From NCBI GenBank assembly GCA_008933765.1, contig WBUK01000015.1, positions 1-64,000 of the forward strand: a stretch of 64,000 nt of DNA, given 5' to 3'. Position numbers and translations under genes: made by a program. This DNA is from Ignavibacteriaceae bacterium. Its GTDB lineage: Bacteria > Bacteroidota > Ignavibacteria > Ignavibacteriales > Ignavibacteriaceae. Below are positions 7,987 to 17,858 of this stretch, one piece after another. Position 1 is the first letter of the stretch. Each line of letters starts with the position of its first letter. The notes under the pieces were generated by a model. It was not told where the DNA came from. It made no database searches and saw only the letters and a program-made list of their open reading frames with translations.

Positions 7987-9012
7987 TTGAACAAAGAGCT
8001 TGATGCTTTGCCGGGAAAAGAAGATGCAGAACTGGACCAAAGCCTTCGTCCTTACTCGTTTACGGGGTTTAAGGGGCAGAAGAAGATAGTTGAGAACCTG
8101 AAAGTTTTTATAAGTGCCGCAAACAAACGGGGCGAAGCGCTCGATCACACGCTGCTGACGGGTCCCCCCGGTTTGGGTAAAACCACACTTTCTAACATAA
8201 TTGCGAACGAACTTGCCGTTCCGATTAAGGTTTCATCAGGGCCCGTTCTTGAGAAGCCGGGTGATTTGGCGGGCATTTTAACCGGGTTGGATGAGCGGAG
8301 CGTTCTCTTTATTGACGAAATTCACAGGCTTTCTCCCGTTGTGGAGGAGTATCTTTACTCCGCTATGGAGGATTTCAGGATAGACATAATGATAGAAAGC
8401 GGGCCCGCTGCCCGGACGGTGCAGATCAGCCTGCCGAAGTTCACGCTTGTGGGTGCCACAACCCGTGCGGGGATGTTAACCTCGCCACTCAGGGATAGAT
8501 TCGGGATTAATTTCCGCTTAGATTACTACGAAAACGAGACATTAAAGGGGATAATTGAACGCTCGGCGGCAATTCTGGGTGTTAAGATTGATCCTGAGGC
8601 GGCGCTTGAGATTGCCGGGCGCTCCAGAGGCACACCGAGAATAGCAAACCGCCTGTTGAAGAGGACGAGAGATTTTGCGGATCATTATGAAAGCGACGGG
8701 ATAACCCCCGAAGTGGCGAAAACAGCACTTGAAGCGCTTGATGTGGATGAGTACGGCTTAGATGAAATGGATAAGGAAATTATCCTCTCGATTATTGAAA
8801 AATACGGCGGGGGACCCGTCGGGCTTACCACTATAGCGGTTGCAGTGGGCGAAGAGAAAGATACGATAGAAGAAGTTTACGAACCTTTTTTGATTCAAAG
8901 GGGTTTTTTGCAAAGGACACCCCGCGGGCGGGTGGCAACAGAGTTCGCATACAGACACTTCAAAAAACCGTTCAGAAAGAGCCACGAATCGCTGTTTGAT
9001 GAGGAGATATGA
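7987..9012 (+). CDS. ruvB: Holliday junction branch migration helicase RuvB
   Basis: 341 aa, normal length. AAA+ ATPase with Walker [10 protein letters not shown], Walker [10 protein letters not shown], sensor sequence [18 protein letters not shown] and the C-terminal winged helix ([12 protein letters not shown]). It drives branch migration with RuvA during recombinational repair. The TTG start at 7987 gives the expected N-terminus. The stop overlaps the kdsA start by four bases (ATGA). ruvA and ruvC are not in the window. Confidence 0.97.
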   Translation: MNKELDALPGKEDAELDQSLRPYSFTGFKGQKKIVENLKVFISAANKRGEALDHTLLTGPPGLGKTTLSNIIANELAVPIKVSSGPVLEKPGDLAGILTGLDERSVLFIDEIHRLSPVVEEYLYSAMEDFRIDIMIESGPAARTVQISLPKFTLVGATTRAGMLTSPLRDRFGINFRLDYYENETLKGIIERSAAILGVKIDPEAALEIAGRSRGTPRIANRLLKRTRDFADHYESDGITPEVAKTALEALDVDEYGLDEMDKEIILSIIEKYGGGPVGLTTIAVAVGEEKDTIEEVYEPFLIQRGFLQRTPRGRVATEFAYRHFKKPFRKSHESLFDEEI

Positions 9013-9824
9013 CAGAAGTAGAAGGAATTAAAATTGGCGGCGGCAACCCCTTGGTGCTTATTGCGGGCCCCTGCGTGGTTGAAAGTTCGGATATTGTTTT
9101 CGCAACCGCCGTTAAAATTAAAGAGATTACGGAGCGACTGGGGATGCCATACATCTTCAAATCGAGTTTTAAGAAAGCGAACCGAACGAGCGTTGCCTCG
9201 TTCACGGGACCGGGCGACGAGAAAGCGCTTAAAATTCTGGCGAGCGTTAAAAGCACGCTTGGCTTGCCCGTGCTGACCGATATTCATGCTCCGGAAGACG
9301 CCAAAATGGTGGGGGATTCTGCGGATGTGTTGCAGATTCCCGCTTTTTTGTGCCGTCAAACCGACCTTTTGCTTGTGGCCGGGAGATCAGGAAAAGCCGT
9401 TAACATTAAAAAGGGGCAGTTCCTTGCGCCCGAAGATATGGCACACGCTGCAGCAAAGGTTGCTTCAACCGGTAACAACAAAATTTTACTAACGGAGCGG
9501 GGAACAACTTTCGGCTATCACGATTTAGTTGTGGATATGCGCTCGTTGGTTATTATGAAAAAAACGGGTTACCCTGTCGTGATGGATGCAACACACTCAG
9601 TTCAGCAACCCTCTAAAGGTGCGGAAAGCGGAGGAAGACCCGAGTTCATTAAGCCACTGGCAAGGGCGGCGGTTGCAGTGGGGATAGACGCTCTTTTCCT
9701 TGAAGTGCACCCTGATCCACAAAACGCAAAAAGTGACGCAGCCAGCCAATTCCCTTTGGATCAGCTTGAGGATTTTCTGATAGATATTAAACGATTGGAT
9801 GAAGCGGCAAGAGGCAAGGGATGA
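9009..9824 (+). CDS. kdsA: 3-deoxy-8-phosphooctulonate synthase KdsA
   Basis: 271 aa. Condenses phosphoenolpyruvate and arabinose 5-phosphate to Kdo 8-phosphate, the first committed step to the Kdo of lipopolysaccharide inner core. Motifs: [45 protein letters not shown]. The Cys in the first motif is the one used as a metal ligand in the metal-dependent class, where E. coli has Asn, so a metal-dependent enzyme is predicted. Translation is coupled to ruvB; kdsD follows after 40 bases. Confidence 0.96.
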   Translation: MTEVEGIKIGGGNPLVLIAGPCVVESSDIVFATAVKIKEITERLGMPYIFKSSFKKANRTSVASFTGPGDEKALKILASVKSTLGLPVLTDIHAPEDAKMVGDSADVLQIPAFLCRQTDLLLVAGRSGKAVNIKKGQFLAPEDMAHAAAKVASTGNNKILLTERGTTFGYHDLVVDMRSLVIMKKTGYPVVMDATHSVQQPSKGAESGGRPEFIKPLARAAVAVGIDALFLEVHPDPQNAKSDAASQFPLDQLEDFLIDIKRLDEAARGKG

Positions 9825-9864
9825 ACACGGATATTGCAGAGAAAACTGAAACATTGAGCAACGG

Positions 9865-10923
9865 ATGAACAACGGCAGCTACGCAAACCGGGGCAATAAC
9901 GGAAACCGCGCAAACAATACTAACAATGGGAACAGCCGTATGAAATTGGAAAAAGAACAGGTTCTGCGGCTTGGCAGGGATGTTATAAGGATTGAGGCTG
10001 AATCGGTAAACGGCCTTTTGGCGAAAATAGACGAGGGATTTGCCCGTGCGGTTGAGCTGATTTTCAGGTGTGAGGGGCGGGTTGTGCTGACCGGTGTGGG
10101 GAAATCGGGCTTGATTGCGCGCAAAATAGTTGCAACGATGAACTCGACGGGTACGCCTGCAATTTATCTTCACCCCACAGATGCGCTTCACGGTGATCTG
10201 GGGATGGTACGGCAGGAGGATGTGGTGATTTTGCTTTCGAAATCGGGGGCAACTGAAGAAATGATGATGTTGATTCCGATGTTGAAACGCTTAGGTGTTT
10301 CGCTGATTGGTTTGCTCGGTGATTCCCGATCGAAAATGGCGAAACAAATGGATGTGGTGCTCGATGTTGAAGTAAGTGAAGAAGCCTGCCCTTACGATTT
10401 GGCGCCGACGGCTTCAACCACCGCTGCCTTAGTGATGGGGGATGCTCTGTCGGTGGCATTGCTTAAATTGCGCGGGTTCACGGAGCAGGATTTTGCGATG
10501 CTGCATCCCGGCGGAAGTCTGGGCAAAAGGCTTTCGCTTAAAATTTCTGAGATTATGTATAAGGGGGAGGCAATTCCCGTTGTGCACGAAACCACTTCTT
10601 TCAAAGATTCTATTTTGGAGATCACCTCGAAGCGATTGGGGGTTACCTGCGTTGTCGATTCTTCCGGAAAGCTGCTTGGCGTTATAACTGATGGTGATTT
10701 ACGCCGGCTGTTGGAAAGAACCACCGAGCTTTCGACTCTGAGAGCACGGGATATGATGACGGAAAACCCGAAGAAGATTAAACCGGGGCAACTCGCTTCT
10801 TACGCGCTGCAAAAGATGGAAAATTATAAGATTACTACCCTGCCCGTTACGGATAAAGAGGATAAACCGGTGGGGATTGTGCACCTGCACGACCTCGTAA
10901 ACCTCGGTTTAAGAATGAGATAA
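9865..10923 (+). CDS. kdsD: Arabinose-5-phosphate isomerase (KdsD/KpsF family)
   Basis: 352 aa from the first ATG. A SIS domain (LTGVGKSGLIARKIVATMNSTG; SKSGATEEMM) is followed by two CBS domains (about 225-350). It converts ribulose 5-phosphate to arabinose 5-phosphate, the KdsA substrate. The first 25 residues are an Asn/Gly-rich tract encoded by degenerate AAC/GGC repeats; an in-frame ATG at 9940 (MKLEKEQ) matches the usual family start, so that is the likelier start and the tract may be untranslated. No kdsC phosphatase gene follows, unlike many kds clusters. Confidence 0.92.
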   Translation: MNNGSYANRGNNGNRANNTNNGNSRMKLEKEQVLRLGRDVIRIEAESVNGLLAKIDEGFARAVELIFRCEGRVVLTGVGKSGLIARKIVATMNSTGTPAIYLHPTDALHGDLGMVRQEDVVILLSKSGATEEMMMLIPMLKRLGVSLIGLLGDSRSKMAKQMDVVLDVEVSEEACPYDLAPTASTTAALVMGDALSVALLKLRGFTEQDFAMLHPGGSLGKRLSLKISEIMYKGEAIPVVHETTSFKDSILEITSKRLGVTCVVDSSGKLLGVITDGDLRRLLERTTELSTLRARDMMTENPKKIKPGQLASYALQKMENYKITTLPVTDKEDKPVGIVHLHDLVNLGLRMR

Positions 10924-11038
10924 TGAGAGATGAAAGACGATGGTGGAAAAGTGATCGTAAGTGGTTTAGCGAAATTTAAAATGATTGCCCCGGATGTGAG
11001 GAGTGAGTTAACCGGCACCCGGAGATATATCCGGCAGA

Positions 11039-11665
11039 ATGAACCATAAATATGCACGGTTGGTTGGTTTGAAAAAGTTAAAAGCGCCCGTTATTACCGT
11101 TTCTTCATTTTTTGGGTTGAAATTTTTAACTGCCCTGTTTCTTGCCGCGCTTTTTCTTGCCGGATGCGGGGGACAGGAGAAAATAACGCCCGCAAAAATT
11201 GGGCTTAAGGGGGAAACCCCCGATCAGCAGAGTTTCAATTCAACCATTACATTTACGGATTCGGGTAAAGTGATGGCTGTGCTTACTGCCGGGGTGATCA
11301 AGGTGTTTTACTCCCGCAACTACACGCTGCTTGAAAAGAAGATAAAGGTCGATTTTTACAATGAAAAAGGGAAGAACGACGCTGTGCTAACGGGTGATAA
11401 CGGGAAAGTTGACGATGTTACTAAGGATATTCAGATAAATAAGGATGTGGTGGTTAAAAACGACCGGGGGATGACCCTGAATACCGAAAAACTGATGTGG
11501 CGAAACAGCGACCGAAAAATCTGGACGGATGAGTTCGTGAAAATAAAAACCGCCACCGAAGAGATTGAAGGGTATGGGTTTGAGTCGGATCAGTCGCTGA
11601 AGAACTACACAATATTTAAAGTAACCTTAATTACTGACGGCAGTGCTCTAAAAGGGGAGAAATGA
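11039..11665 (+). CDS. lptC: LPS export ABC transporter periplasmic protein LptC
   Basis: 208 aa. The N-terminus has a hydrophobic segment ending in a lipobox LFLAGC (about residues 38-43), so it may be a lipoprotein rather than a simple membrane anchor. The mature part has the LptC-type beta jellyroll pattern (VDFYNEKGKNDAVLTGDNGKV; FESDQSLKNYTIF). In the Lpt system LptC passes LPS from the LptBFG extractor to LptA. It overlaps the downstream ostA-like gene by four bases (ATGA). The segment 10924-11038 before it holds no gene. Confidence 0.85.
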   Translation: MNHKYARLVGLKKLKAPVITVSSFFGLKFLTALFLAALFLAGCGGQEKITPAKIGLKGETPDQQSFNSTITFTDSGKVMAVLTAGVIKVFYSRNYTLLEKKIKVDFYNEKGKNDAVLTGDNGKVDDVTKDIQINKDVVVKNDRGMTLNTEKLMWRNSDRKIWTDEFVKIKTATEEIEGYGFESDQSLKNYTIFKVTLITDGSALKGEK

Positions 11666-13143
11666 TAAAACACCACTTCGGATTTCTCCTTTTTCTGTTG
11701 CTATTACTTTGCGGTGGTGCAATTTTTCCGCAGGGGGGGCAAAAAATTGTAATCACGGGCGAAAGGATGACGGGGCGAGAGACCGAAACCGAAAAAATCC
11801 GCGGATTCGGCGGCGATGTCGTTATCACCCATCTGAATGTGAGAATAACCTGTGACTCGGCAATTCACTTTGTTGAAAAAAATGAAGCCGAACTGATAGG
11901 CAATGTCGTAATCACACAGGATACACTGACAATTAAAACGGCACACGGCTACTACAACGGAAACACAAAACGGGCGTGGTCGGATCTTCCGGTGGAGCTT
12001 GACGATAAAAAGGTTTTTTTGAAAGCGCAGAAGGGGGAATATCTCTTCAACAGCACGCAGGCGCGGTTCGTCAATAATGTCCGGCTTTACGACGCAACCG
12101 GAACGATGACCACAAGTGAGCTGATCTACTTCCGGAACACACAGGTGGCGTATGCTTTCAATGGGGTTAAGCTGTGGGATGCAACAAGCTCGTTGGATGC
12201 CGATAGCCTTGTCCACTACAGAACCACGAAAATAACGCACGCCTACAGAAATGTTAAAATTGTGGATTCGGCAAATGTGGTGCTTTGCGACAGCGTAATC
12301 TACGACCAAACGGCAAAAATAACCGACGCCCGGGGAAATGTGCAGATTAAAAACTTTGAAGATAACACCATCATTCTCGGCGAGCATGTGAATGATCTCC
12401 GTGCGGAAAAGCACTCGATTGTGGAGGGAAACCCCTTCATTATGCAGATCGACACTTCCTCCGGGGTTACGGATACGGTGTTGGTTAAAGCGGTTTTGCT
12501 GGAGTCTTTCGGCAAAAAAGACAGCTCTATGTTCATTGCGCACGATTCAGTGGTGATTATCAGGGGAGGGTTTGCCTCGCTTAATTCATACACAGAATAT
12601 ACAAAAGAGCCGGAAAAAATTTACACCTACAGGAAAGAGAATGAAAAGGTGCCGCCCGTTTTGTGGTACGATCAATCCCAGCTTTCAGGCGACACGGTTA
12701 CCGTTTTTATTAAAGAAAAAAAGGCTGACAAGGTTTATATTAACCAAAACAGTCTGATTATTTCCAAGAATGCCCCTTACCGCTACGACCAGGTCTCGGG
12801 GAACGATGTGGTGATGGAGTTTGAAGCGGGGAAACTGAAACAAACGAACATTTACGGCAATGTGTTGAGTTTCTATTATGTATATGATGAAGGGGTGCAA
12901 GACGGGCTTATCCGTTCAAGTTCAAACAACGCAGTTATTACTTTTGATAACAATAAAGTTGAAGATGTTAAGCTTTACGGTGACCCCATAAGCGAGTACT
13001 ACCCCGAAAATTTAGTTTTGGGGAACGAAAAGAAATTCTTTCTGCCGACATACCGGGACTATGGTGCCCCCCCTGCGAAAGATGAATATTTTGGAAGTTT
13101 TCTGAGTAAAATAAGAGAAACAGAGCACCCGTTTCGTAAGTAA
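11662..13143 (+). CDS. OstA/LptA-like periplasmic LPS-transport protein
   Basis: 493 aa, much longer than E. coli LptA (185 aa) and typical of the longer OstA-like proteins of Bacteroidota-related phyla. Signal peptide about 1-24 (HFGFLLFLLLLLCGG). Repeated beta strands alternate between 'residues-VV-T', 'AELIGNVVITQDTLTI' and 'ARFVNNVRLYDATG' patterns, as in stacked OstA repeats. It is expected to form part of the periplasmic bridge for LPS. Coupled to lptC; lptB follows 134 bp later across a repeat-containing gap. The 3' end itself resembles that downstream repeat. Confidence 0.85.
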   Translation: MIKHHFGFLLFLLLLLCGGAIFPQGGQKIVITGERMTGRETETEKIRGFGGDVVITHLNVRITCDSAIHFVEKNEAELIGNVVITQDTLTIKTAHGYYNGNTKRAWSDLPVELDDKKVFLKAQKGEYLFNSTQARFVNNVRLYDATGTMTTSELIYFRNTQVAYAFNGVKLWDATSSLDADSLVHYRTTKITHAYRNVKIVDSANVVLCDSVIYDQTAKITDARGNVQIKNFEDNTIILGEHVNDLRAEKHSIVEGNPFIMQIDTSSGVTDTVLVKAVLLESFGKKDSSMFIAHDSVVIIRGGFASLNSYTEYTKEPEKIYTYRKENEKVPPVLWYDQSQLSGDTVTVFIKEKKADKVYINQNSLIISKNAPYRYDQVSGNDVVMEFEAGKLKQTNIYGNVLSFYYVYDEGVQDGLIRSSSNNAVITFDNNKVEDVKLYGDPISEYYPENLVLGNEKKFFLPTYRDYGAPPAKDEYFGSFLSKIRETEHPFRK

Positions 13144-13277
13144 GAGAAACTAAGTATTTAATCCATCAATAAAAGAAACAAAGCACCCGTTCTGTAAAAA
13201 GTGAAACAGAACGCCAATAATAAAAATAAAAAACAGAGTAGTAAATCCTTAAATAAAAGAAACAAAGCAGCCATTCC
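13108..13277 (+). repeat. Degenerate repeat at the ostA-like 3' end and in the gap before lptB
   Basis: A unit of the type AATCC..AATAAAAGAAACAAAGCACCCGTTC occurs at 13160 and again at 13244 (period 84). A third related copy lies inside the end of the upstream gene (about 13108-13140, AGAGAAACAGAGCACCCG). The gene end appears to have been copied into the intergenic region. Confidence 0.6.
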
Positions 13278-14012
13278 ATGCCCGAAGAACTTAGCAGTGA
13301 AAATTTAGTTAAAGTTTATAAAAAACGAACCGTTGTAAACAAAGTTTCTATTTCGGTCTCCCGAGGTGAAATTGTCGGGCTTTTAGGTCCCAACGGTGCG
13401 GGAAAAACCACCACTTTCTACATGATGGTCGGGATGATAAAGCCCGAATCGGGGAAGGTGTTTTTGGATGATGCGGAAATTTCATCGCTTCCGATGTACA
13501 AGCGGGCGCGCTTAGGGATTGGTTATCTGCCTCAGGAAGCCTCGATTTTCCGTAAACTTTCGGTTGAAGATAACATAAAGGCGATACTTCAAATGCTGCC
13601 TCTGACGAAGACCGAGAGGAAGGAGAAACTGGAATCGCTGCTCGAAGATTTTGGCATTGCGCACATCAGGAAAAGTCTCGGCTACCAGCTAAGCGGCGGC
13701 GAGAGACGAAGAACCGAAATTGCAAGGGCGCTTTGTACCGACCCGGGGTTTATCCTGTTGGATGAGCCGTTTGCCGGGGTTGACCCGATTGCCGTTGAGG
13801 ATATTATGCACATCGTTTCCGGGCTGAAAGAAAGGGGAATTGGTGTGCTTATTACCGACCATAATGTTCACGAAACCCTAAGCATTGTGGATAAGGCTTA
13901 CATTCTGATTTCCGGCGTGATTTTCCGCTCCGGGTCTGCCGAAGAACTTGCCGAAGATGAAGAAGTGAAAAAAATGTACCTGGGCGAAAAGTTTAAGTTG
14001 GACAGATACTAA
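13278..14012 (+). CDS. lptB: LPS export ABC transporter ATP-binding protein LptB
   Basis: 244 aa, standard length. Walker [18 protein letters not shown]-loop [10 protein letters not shown], signature [15 protein letters not shown], Walker [14 protein letters not shown] and switch His in ITDHNVHET are all present. It powers LPS extraction from the inner membrane with LptF and LptG, which are not in this window. The last ten codons are the first unit of a 70-bp tandem repeat that continues after the stop. Confidence 0.96.
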   Translation: MPEELSSENLVKVYKKRTVVNKVSISVSRGEIVGLLGPNGAGKTTTFYMMVGMIKPESGKVFLDDAEISSLPMYKRARLGIGYLPQEASIFRKLSVEDNIKAILQMLPLTKTERKEKLESLLEDFGIAHIRKSLGYQLSGGERRRTEIARALCTDPGFILLDEPFAGVDPIAVEDIMHIVSGLKERGIGVLITDHNVHETLSIVDKAYILISGVIFRSGSAEELAEDEEVKKMYLGEKFKLDRY

Positions 14013-14153
14013 GTAATAACCGTTTTGGGTTCACTTGTTATCGTTTACCCCCGGCGAAAAGTTTAAATTGGACAGGTACTAAGTAATAACCGTTTTGGGT
14101 TGATGTGTTATCGTTTACCCCCGGCGAAAAGTTTAAATTGGACAGGTACTAAG
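13983..14153 (+). repeat. 70-bp tandem repeat copying the lptB 3' end (about 2.4 copies)
   Basis: Copies begin at 13983, 14053 and 14123 with GGCGAAAAGTTTAA. The first contains the final lptB codons (GEKFKLDRY and stop); the next two repeat these codons out of context, with only a few mismatches. A third partial copy ends after TACTAAG. This looks like tandem duplication by slippage or unequal exchange. Confidence 0.9.
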
Positions 14154-14188
14154 GCGGAGGGGTAAAAAAACTTTGCCGGAGCATTGCA

Positions 14189-14289
14189 CCGGCGGTTTTG
14201 CTGAATAGCGGCAACCAAGTTGGTGTGTTTTCCGGTCTGTAACGAAACGGGTGGCTCCGCCGGCGGTTTTCTTAATAGCGGCAACCAAG
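14189..14289 (+). repeat. 71-bp-spaced direct repeat downstream of lptB
   Basis: CCGGCGGTTTT...AATAGCGGCAACCAAG occurs at 14189-14219 and 14260-14289, a spacing of 71 bp, close to the 70-bp period just upstream. The tract between the two is diverged. No coding potential was seen. Confidence 0.75.
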
Positions 14290-14303
14290 ATTGAATGTTT
14301 TAC

Positions 14304-14555
14304 CTAATTGCCGCTCAGTTTAATTATAAAATAGATAGTTGAAATAATAACGATCAGAAAAATTGTTACAACATGACCGCCAAACCATCCGATTTCCGGA
14401 AGGGGAAGATACTCGGAAAGTATATTGTTCCAAAAAAGCATAACTAAGAAGATAACAATAGCGAAAAAGAAGTATGCTACTGCTAACCATACTCCTAAGT
14501 AAATAAGAAATACAATTAAAACAAGTCCGCTGAATAACTTACCAAGAAAACGCAT
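14304..14555 (-). CDS. Small integral membrane protein, unknown function
   Basis: 83 aa and almost wholly hydrophobic, with two to three transmembrane segments (about 8-28, 30-48 and 62-80) and a polar turn containing EYLPLPEIGWFGGH. A strong Shine-Dalgarno (CAGGAGG, spacing about 8) precedes the ATG, which supports a real gene. I do not recognise the family. It stands alone, convergent with lptB. Confidence 0.7.
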   Translation of the reverse strand: MRFLGKLFSGLVLIVFLIYLGVWLAVAYFFFAIVIFLVMLFWNNILSEYLPLPEIGWFGGHVVTIFLIVIISTIYFIIKLSGN

Positions 14556-14998
14556 CTCAAATCCTCCTGTTGTTAAAAAATCTTGTGCCCTACAAATTGA
14601 TTATTTTTCAGGATTTTAGTTTGATTGATTTTAATTCTGCTTTGTTGTCTTTAACGAATATTCTGGTTTCTCTCCCGTGCGGAATTTTTTTTTTGAAAGT
14701 TCACATCCCACTGCACTAACTAACAGAGGGTTTGTTTTCCCAATTTTCCAAAATTTCCTAGGAATTTATCTTTTCACTGCTCATTTTCTCAGCAAATATT
14801 TTAGAGACCCCGGCAAGTATTGTAGGGAGATATCCCTCGTTTAATAGTGCAAAACTAAGGATTGCGTATTAAAAAAATAACTCATTGAATGATAATTTTT
14901 GGAAATTTCAGGAAGGGGTGCTTAACTCAAAACCGTTTTCCAAACCAACCGCGCCAACCCTCCCTGCCGCGCTTGCTGCCCCCAAAGATACGCTCAAC
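14556..14998. other. Gene-free AT-rich stretch
   Basis: About 440 bp between the small membrane protein and the recQ end, both on the minus strand. It should contain the promoter of the small gene near its left end. I see no convincing promoter, terminator, RNA or repeat. Confidence 0.5.
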
Positions 14999-17632
14999 TT
15001 AAAACTGTTTGCCACTTCTGTTGGGCACAGGCTCGCGGAACTTAAACTGTGAAAGATAAACCCGCACTTCCGGATATGAAAAACCCTCGCCTAATTTATC
15101 TTTCAGCGATTTCATATCAACAAAACCCTGTTTATATTTTTCTTCGATCTGTCTGTATTTGGCGGGTGTCAGCACAACCGGCAGGTCAATCGTGGGGTCG
15201 ATGCTCATCAGTTCTTCAATTTGCATAGAAACCACTGTTTCGCTCATATTACGAGCAGTTGCAATATCTTTGAGAGTTCTTCCCGTTTTAATCATCTCCC
15301 ATGTCGGGTAGAGCGCAGAGTTAATAATCAGTTTTTTATCCTGCGGGTTTTTGGGTTCCACAGCAATGGAATTAATCACCGAAAGGATATCCTCGCCGAA
15401 CTTGTTGAACATCCTTTCATTAGTGCCGGTTATAGCCAAAAACTCCTCTTTAGTTTTCGGCTTAGCCTTTGAAAACTCCGCCAGCAATTCATCCGAACAG
15501 ATAAGATATGCCGGTTGTGTGAAACGAAGTGCCGCCCGTTCCCGAACCCCTTTCAGTTTGAAGAAAAGCTCGAGGTCGGCATTCGGGTCAGAGGGCAAAG
15601 CGCTGTGGTTCTCATCATCAATCAGGCGCAGCTCCACCATTGCGGCGTAGCCTTTGTTAGTCAGAAAAACTCTGTTCCCTTTCGCACTGTTTTCAAAAAT
15701 GTAACCGTTGGAAAGCAAAAGGTTAAACACCGGTTTCACCTGCCCGTATTGAAAAGAAGAGCAAATACCAAACATCGGCAACCTTTGGTAGTTTTCAGAC
15801 TTTGAGTTTCCGAGAAGAATGGTAAAAATGTGCACGGGGCTGATACCATCGGGGAAATGATAAACTGTTTTCAGCACCGATTCGTTAACAAACTGGGTTG
15901 CATCCACCGGCAGGGTTGCGTTATCGCGCCGGCAGTTATCGCACTTTCCGCAGCGGTATTCTTTTCGCTCGCCGAAATATTTCAGGATATAGTCGAAACG
16001 GCAGCCGGAGTGATAGACATAATTTTCGATCTGTTTGAGCTTGTTGAACGAATTGTTGAAGTTTTTATCCGTGAATTTCGCATCAATAACCAACTTCGAG
16101 CTTTTAATTCTTGGGATCAGCAGCCTGAAAGTATCTTTCGAGGCGGGCGCCTGAAAGGTCAAAATTCCGCTGTTATCAAGCTCGAAGAGGCTGTTTCGCA
16201 ATAAATCTTCAGCAGCAAGCACTTCCCGGGTCATTTTTTCCATATCCAACAGAACCGTTTTTTCGAATGGAGCGCTGCCGTACTCTTTGACGAGGTAGAG
16301 GATAATCTCCTTTTTCAGGTTATCTGTCAGGCTCTTGGTGAATTTTTTAAGCTGTTCGGGGTTCAGGATATAGGAAAAGAAATATTTTTGCCTGAAATCT
16401 GAGATAGCCACAAGGTAGCCCGCCTTTTCCAAAATATTAATTGCGCCGAGAATCACACCTTTCTGTATATCTTTCCCCATAATCAGGTTTACGAGGTCAT
16501 AATCAATTTTCAGCAGTTTTTCCGGCAGGTCTCCTTGCTGCACGGAAACGGAATCGAGCAGTGCGTCGTAGATATCCGCCACCATTTCTTTTTTTGGGAA
16601 AGCGGAATCGATGAAGAATTGTTGCAGTTTCAGGTCCCCTCGTTCAAACAGCATAATTGCCTGCGACTCTTTCCCGTCGCGCCCCGCCCTACCGAACTCC
16701 TGGTAATAGCTTTCGATCGTGCCGGGCATGTTGAAGTGAATCACCAACCTTACATCCTCTTTATCAATTCCCATTCCGAAAGCGTTGGTGGCAACAATCA
16801 CTTTCACTTTTCCGGTGAGGAACCTTTCCTGAATCATTCTTCTGTGTTCGTTTGGCAAGCCGGCGTGGTAATAGAGGTTTTCCACGCGTCGCATTGTAAG
16901 GTATTCAGAAACCTCTTCCGCTTTTTTTCGGGAGCCGGCGTAAATAATAGCAGGGGTGCCGTAAATCCGCAGCAATTCCGCAGTTTTCGCCTTTTTATCT
17001 TTCAGTTCAAAAACGGAAAGAGAGATATTTTCCCGCTCGAATCCTCGCACGAAAACGACAGGGTCTTTCATATTCAGCTGACGGAGGATGTCTTCCCGCA
17101 CTTCTTCCGTGGCGGTAGCAGTGAAAGCGGAAACATTTTTAATTCCCGTGTAAGAGATGAAATCTTTTATTTTCAGGTATCCGGGACGGAAGTTATGCCC
17201 CCACTCGCTAATGCAGTGAGCTTCATCCACAAAAAGAAATGCAGGTTTAAGCTGCTTTATTTTCTCCACAAAAGTGAGATTTTCCAACCTTTCGGGCGCC
17301 ACATAAAGCAGTTTCACCAACCCTTGTTCCAAATCCCGCATAATCCGGTCGATTTCATAGCCGCCGAGCGAACTGTTGATAAACTCGGCTTGCACACCCG
17401 CCGAGCGGAGGTTATCTACCTGGTCTTTCATCAGGGCGATTAAGGGTGAAATAACGATGGAAAAACCGCGCGAAATAAGCGCCGGAATCTGATAGCAGAC
17501 CGATTTGCCGCCCCCCGTGGGTAAAATAGCCAGTACTGATTCTTTATTCAGAATTGCGTTGATAATCTCTGACTGGCCATCACGGAAGGTTGAGTGACCA
17601 AAATATTCTTTAAGTGCTTCTTGTGGAGACAT
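14999..17632 (-). CDS. recQ: RecQ-type ATP-dependent DNA helicase with extended C-terminus
   Basis: 877 aa from the ATG at 17632; a TTG three codons upstream is possible but less likely. Superfamily 2 helicase: Walker A LPTGGGKS (about 37-44), DEAH box (about 136-139), motif VI QEFGRAGRDGKES, then the RecQ zinc site (CRFDYIL, CGKCDNCRRD). An HRDC-like domain (about 690-765) and a C-terminal helix-turn-helix region (about 775-870) make it much longer than E. coli RecQ (about 610 aa), like other long Bacteroidota-type RecQ proteins. It unwinds DNA 3' to 5' in recombination and repair. Monocistronic. Confidence 0.94.
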   Translation of the reverse strand: MSPQEALKEYFGHSTFRDGQSEIINAILNKESVLAILPTGGGKSVCYQIPALISRGFSIVISPLIALMKDQVDNLRSAGVQAEFINSSLGGYEIDRIMRDLEQGLVKLLYVAPERLENLTFVEKIKQLKPAFLFVDEAHCISEWGHNFRPGYLKIKDFISYTGIKNVSAFTATATEEVREDILRQLNMKDPVVFVRGFERENISLSVFELKDKKAKTAELLRIYGTPAIIYAGSRKKAEEVSEYLTMRRVENLYYHAGLPNEHRRMIQERFLTGKVKVIVATNAFGMGIDKEDVRLVIHFNMPGTIESYYQEFGRAGRDGKESQAIMLFERGDLKLQQFFIDSAFPKKEMVADIYDALLDSVSVQQGDLPEKLLKIDYDLVNLIMGKDIQKGVILGAINILEKAGYLVAISDFRQKYFFSYILNPEQLKKFTKSLTDNLKKEIILYLVKEYGSAPFEKTVLLDMEKMTREVLAAEDLLRNSLFELDNSGILTFQAPASKDTFRLLIPRIKSSKLVIDAKFTDKNFNNSFNKLKQIENYVYHSGCRFDYILKYFGERKEYRCGKCDNCRRDNATLPVDATQFVNESVLKTVYHFPDGISPVHIFTILLGNSKSENYQRLPMFGICSSFQYGQVKPVFNLLLSNGYIFENSAKGNRVFLTNKGYAAMVELRLIDDENHSALPSDPNADLELFFKLKGVRERAALRFTQPAYLICSDELLAEFSKAKPKTKEEFLAITGTNERMFNKFGEDILSVINSIAVEPKNPQDKKLIINSALYPTWEMIKTGRTLKDIATARNMSETVVSMQIEELMSIDPTIDLPVVLTPAKYRQIEEKYKQGFVDMKSLKDKLGEGFSYPEVRVYLSQFKFREPVPNRSGKQF

Positions 17633-17691
17633 AGTCTGCAAATTTATTAAATAACGGGGAGAGTAAAAAGGGGATTAGAAGCTTTCTGCAT

Positions 17692-17751
17692 TTTGCGGTC
17701 AATTTTCGGTAGTTTGGGGGTGGCTTTCAGTAGTTTGCGGTCAATTTTCGG
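17692..17751. repeat. 18-bp direct repeat with 42-bp spacing upstream of recQ
   Basis: TTTGCGGTCAATTTTCGG is present at 17692-17709 and 17734-17751. It lies in the divergent recQ/ymdB gap and could affect either promoter. The spacing fits the ~40-bp tandem periods in other gaps of this window. Confidence 0.65.
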
Positions 17752-17858
17752 AGTTTTGCCTGCAAAATGTTTGGATGTAACTGAAGAAAAACCGAAAAAA
17801 GCGTTTTCAGAAATTCCCGTTCATTTCCGTATATTTAAAGATTAGTTTAAGGAAATTT

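Noticed and set aside
9009-9824. Sialic-acid-type synthase instead of KdsA
   Set aside because: Motifs and the adjacent arabinose-5-phosphate isomerase fit KdsA.
14999-17632. Long plus-strand ORFs inside recQ (such as 16535-17443)
   Set aside because: They mirror the RecQ reading frame; no domain or start signal supports them.
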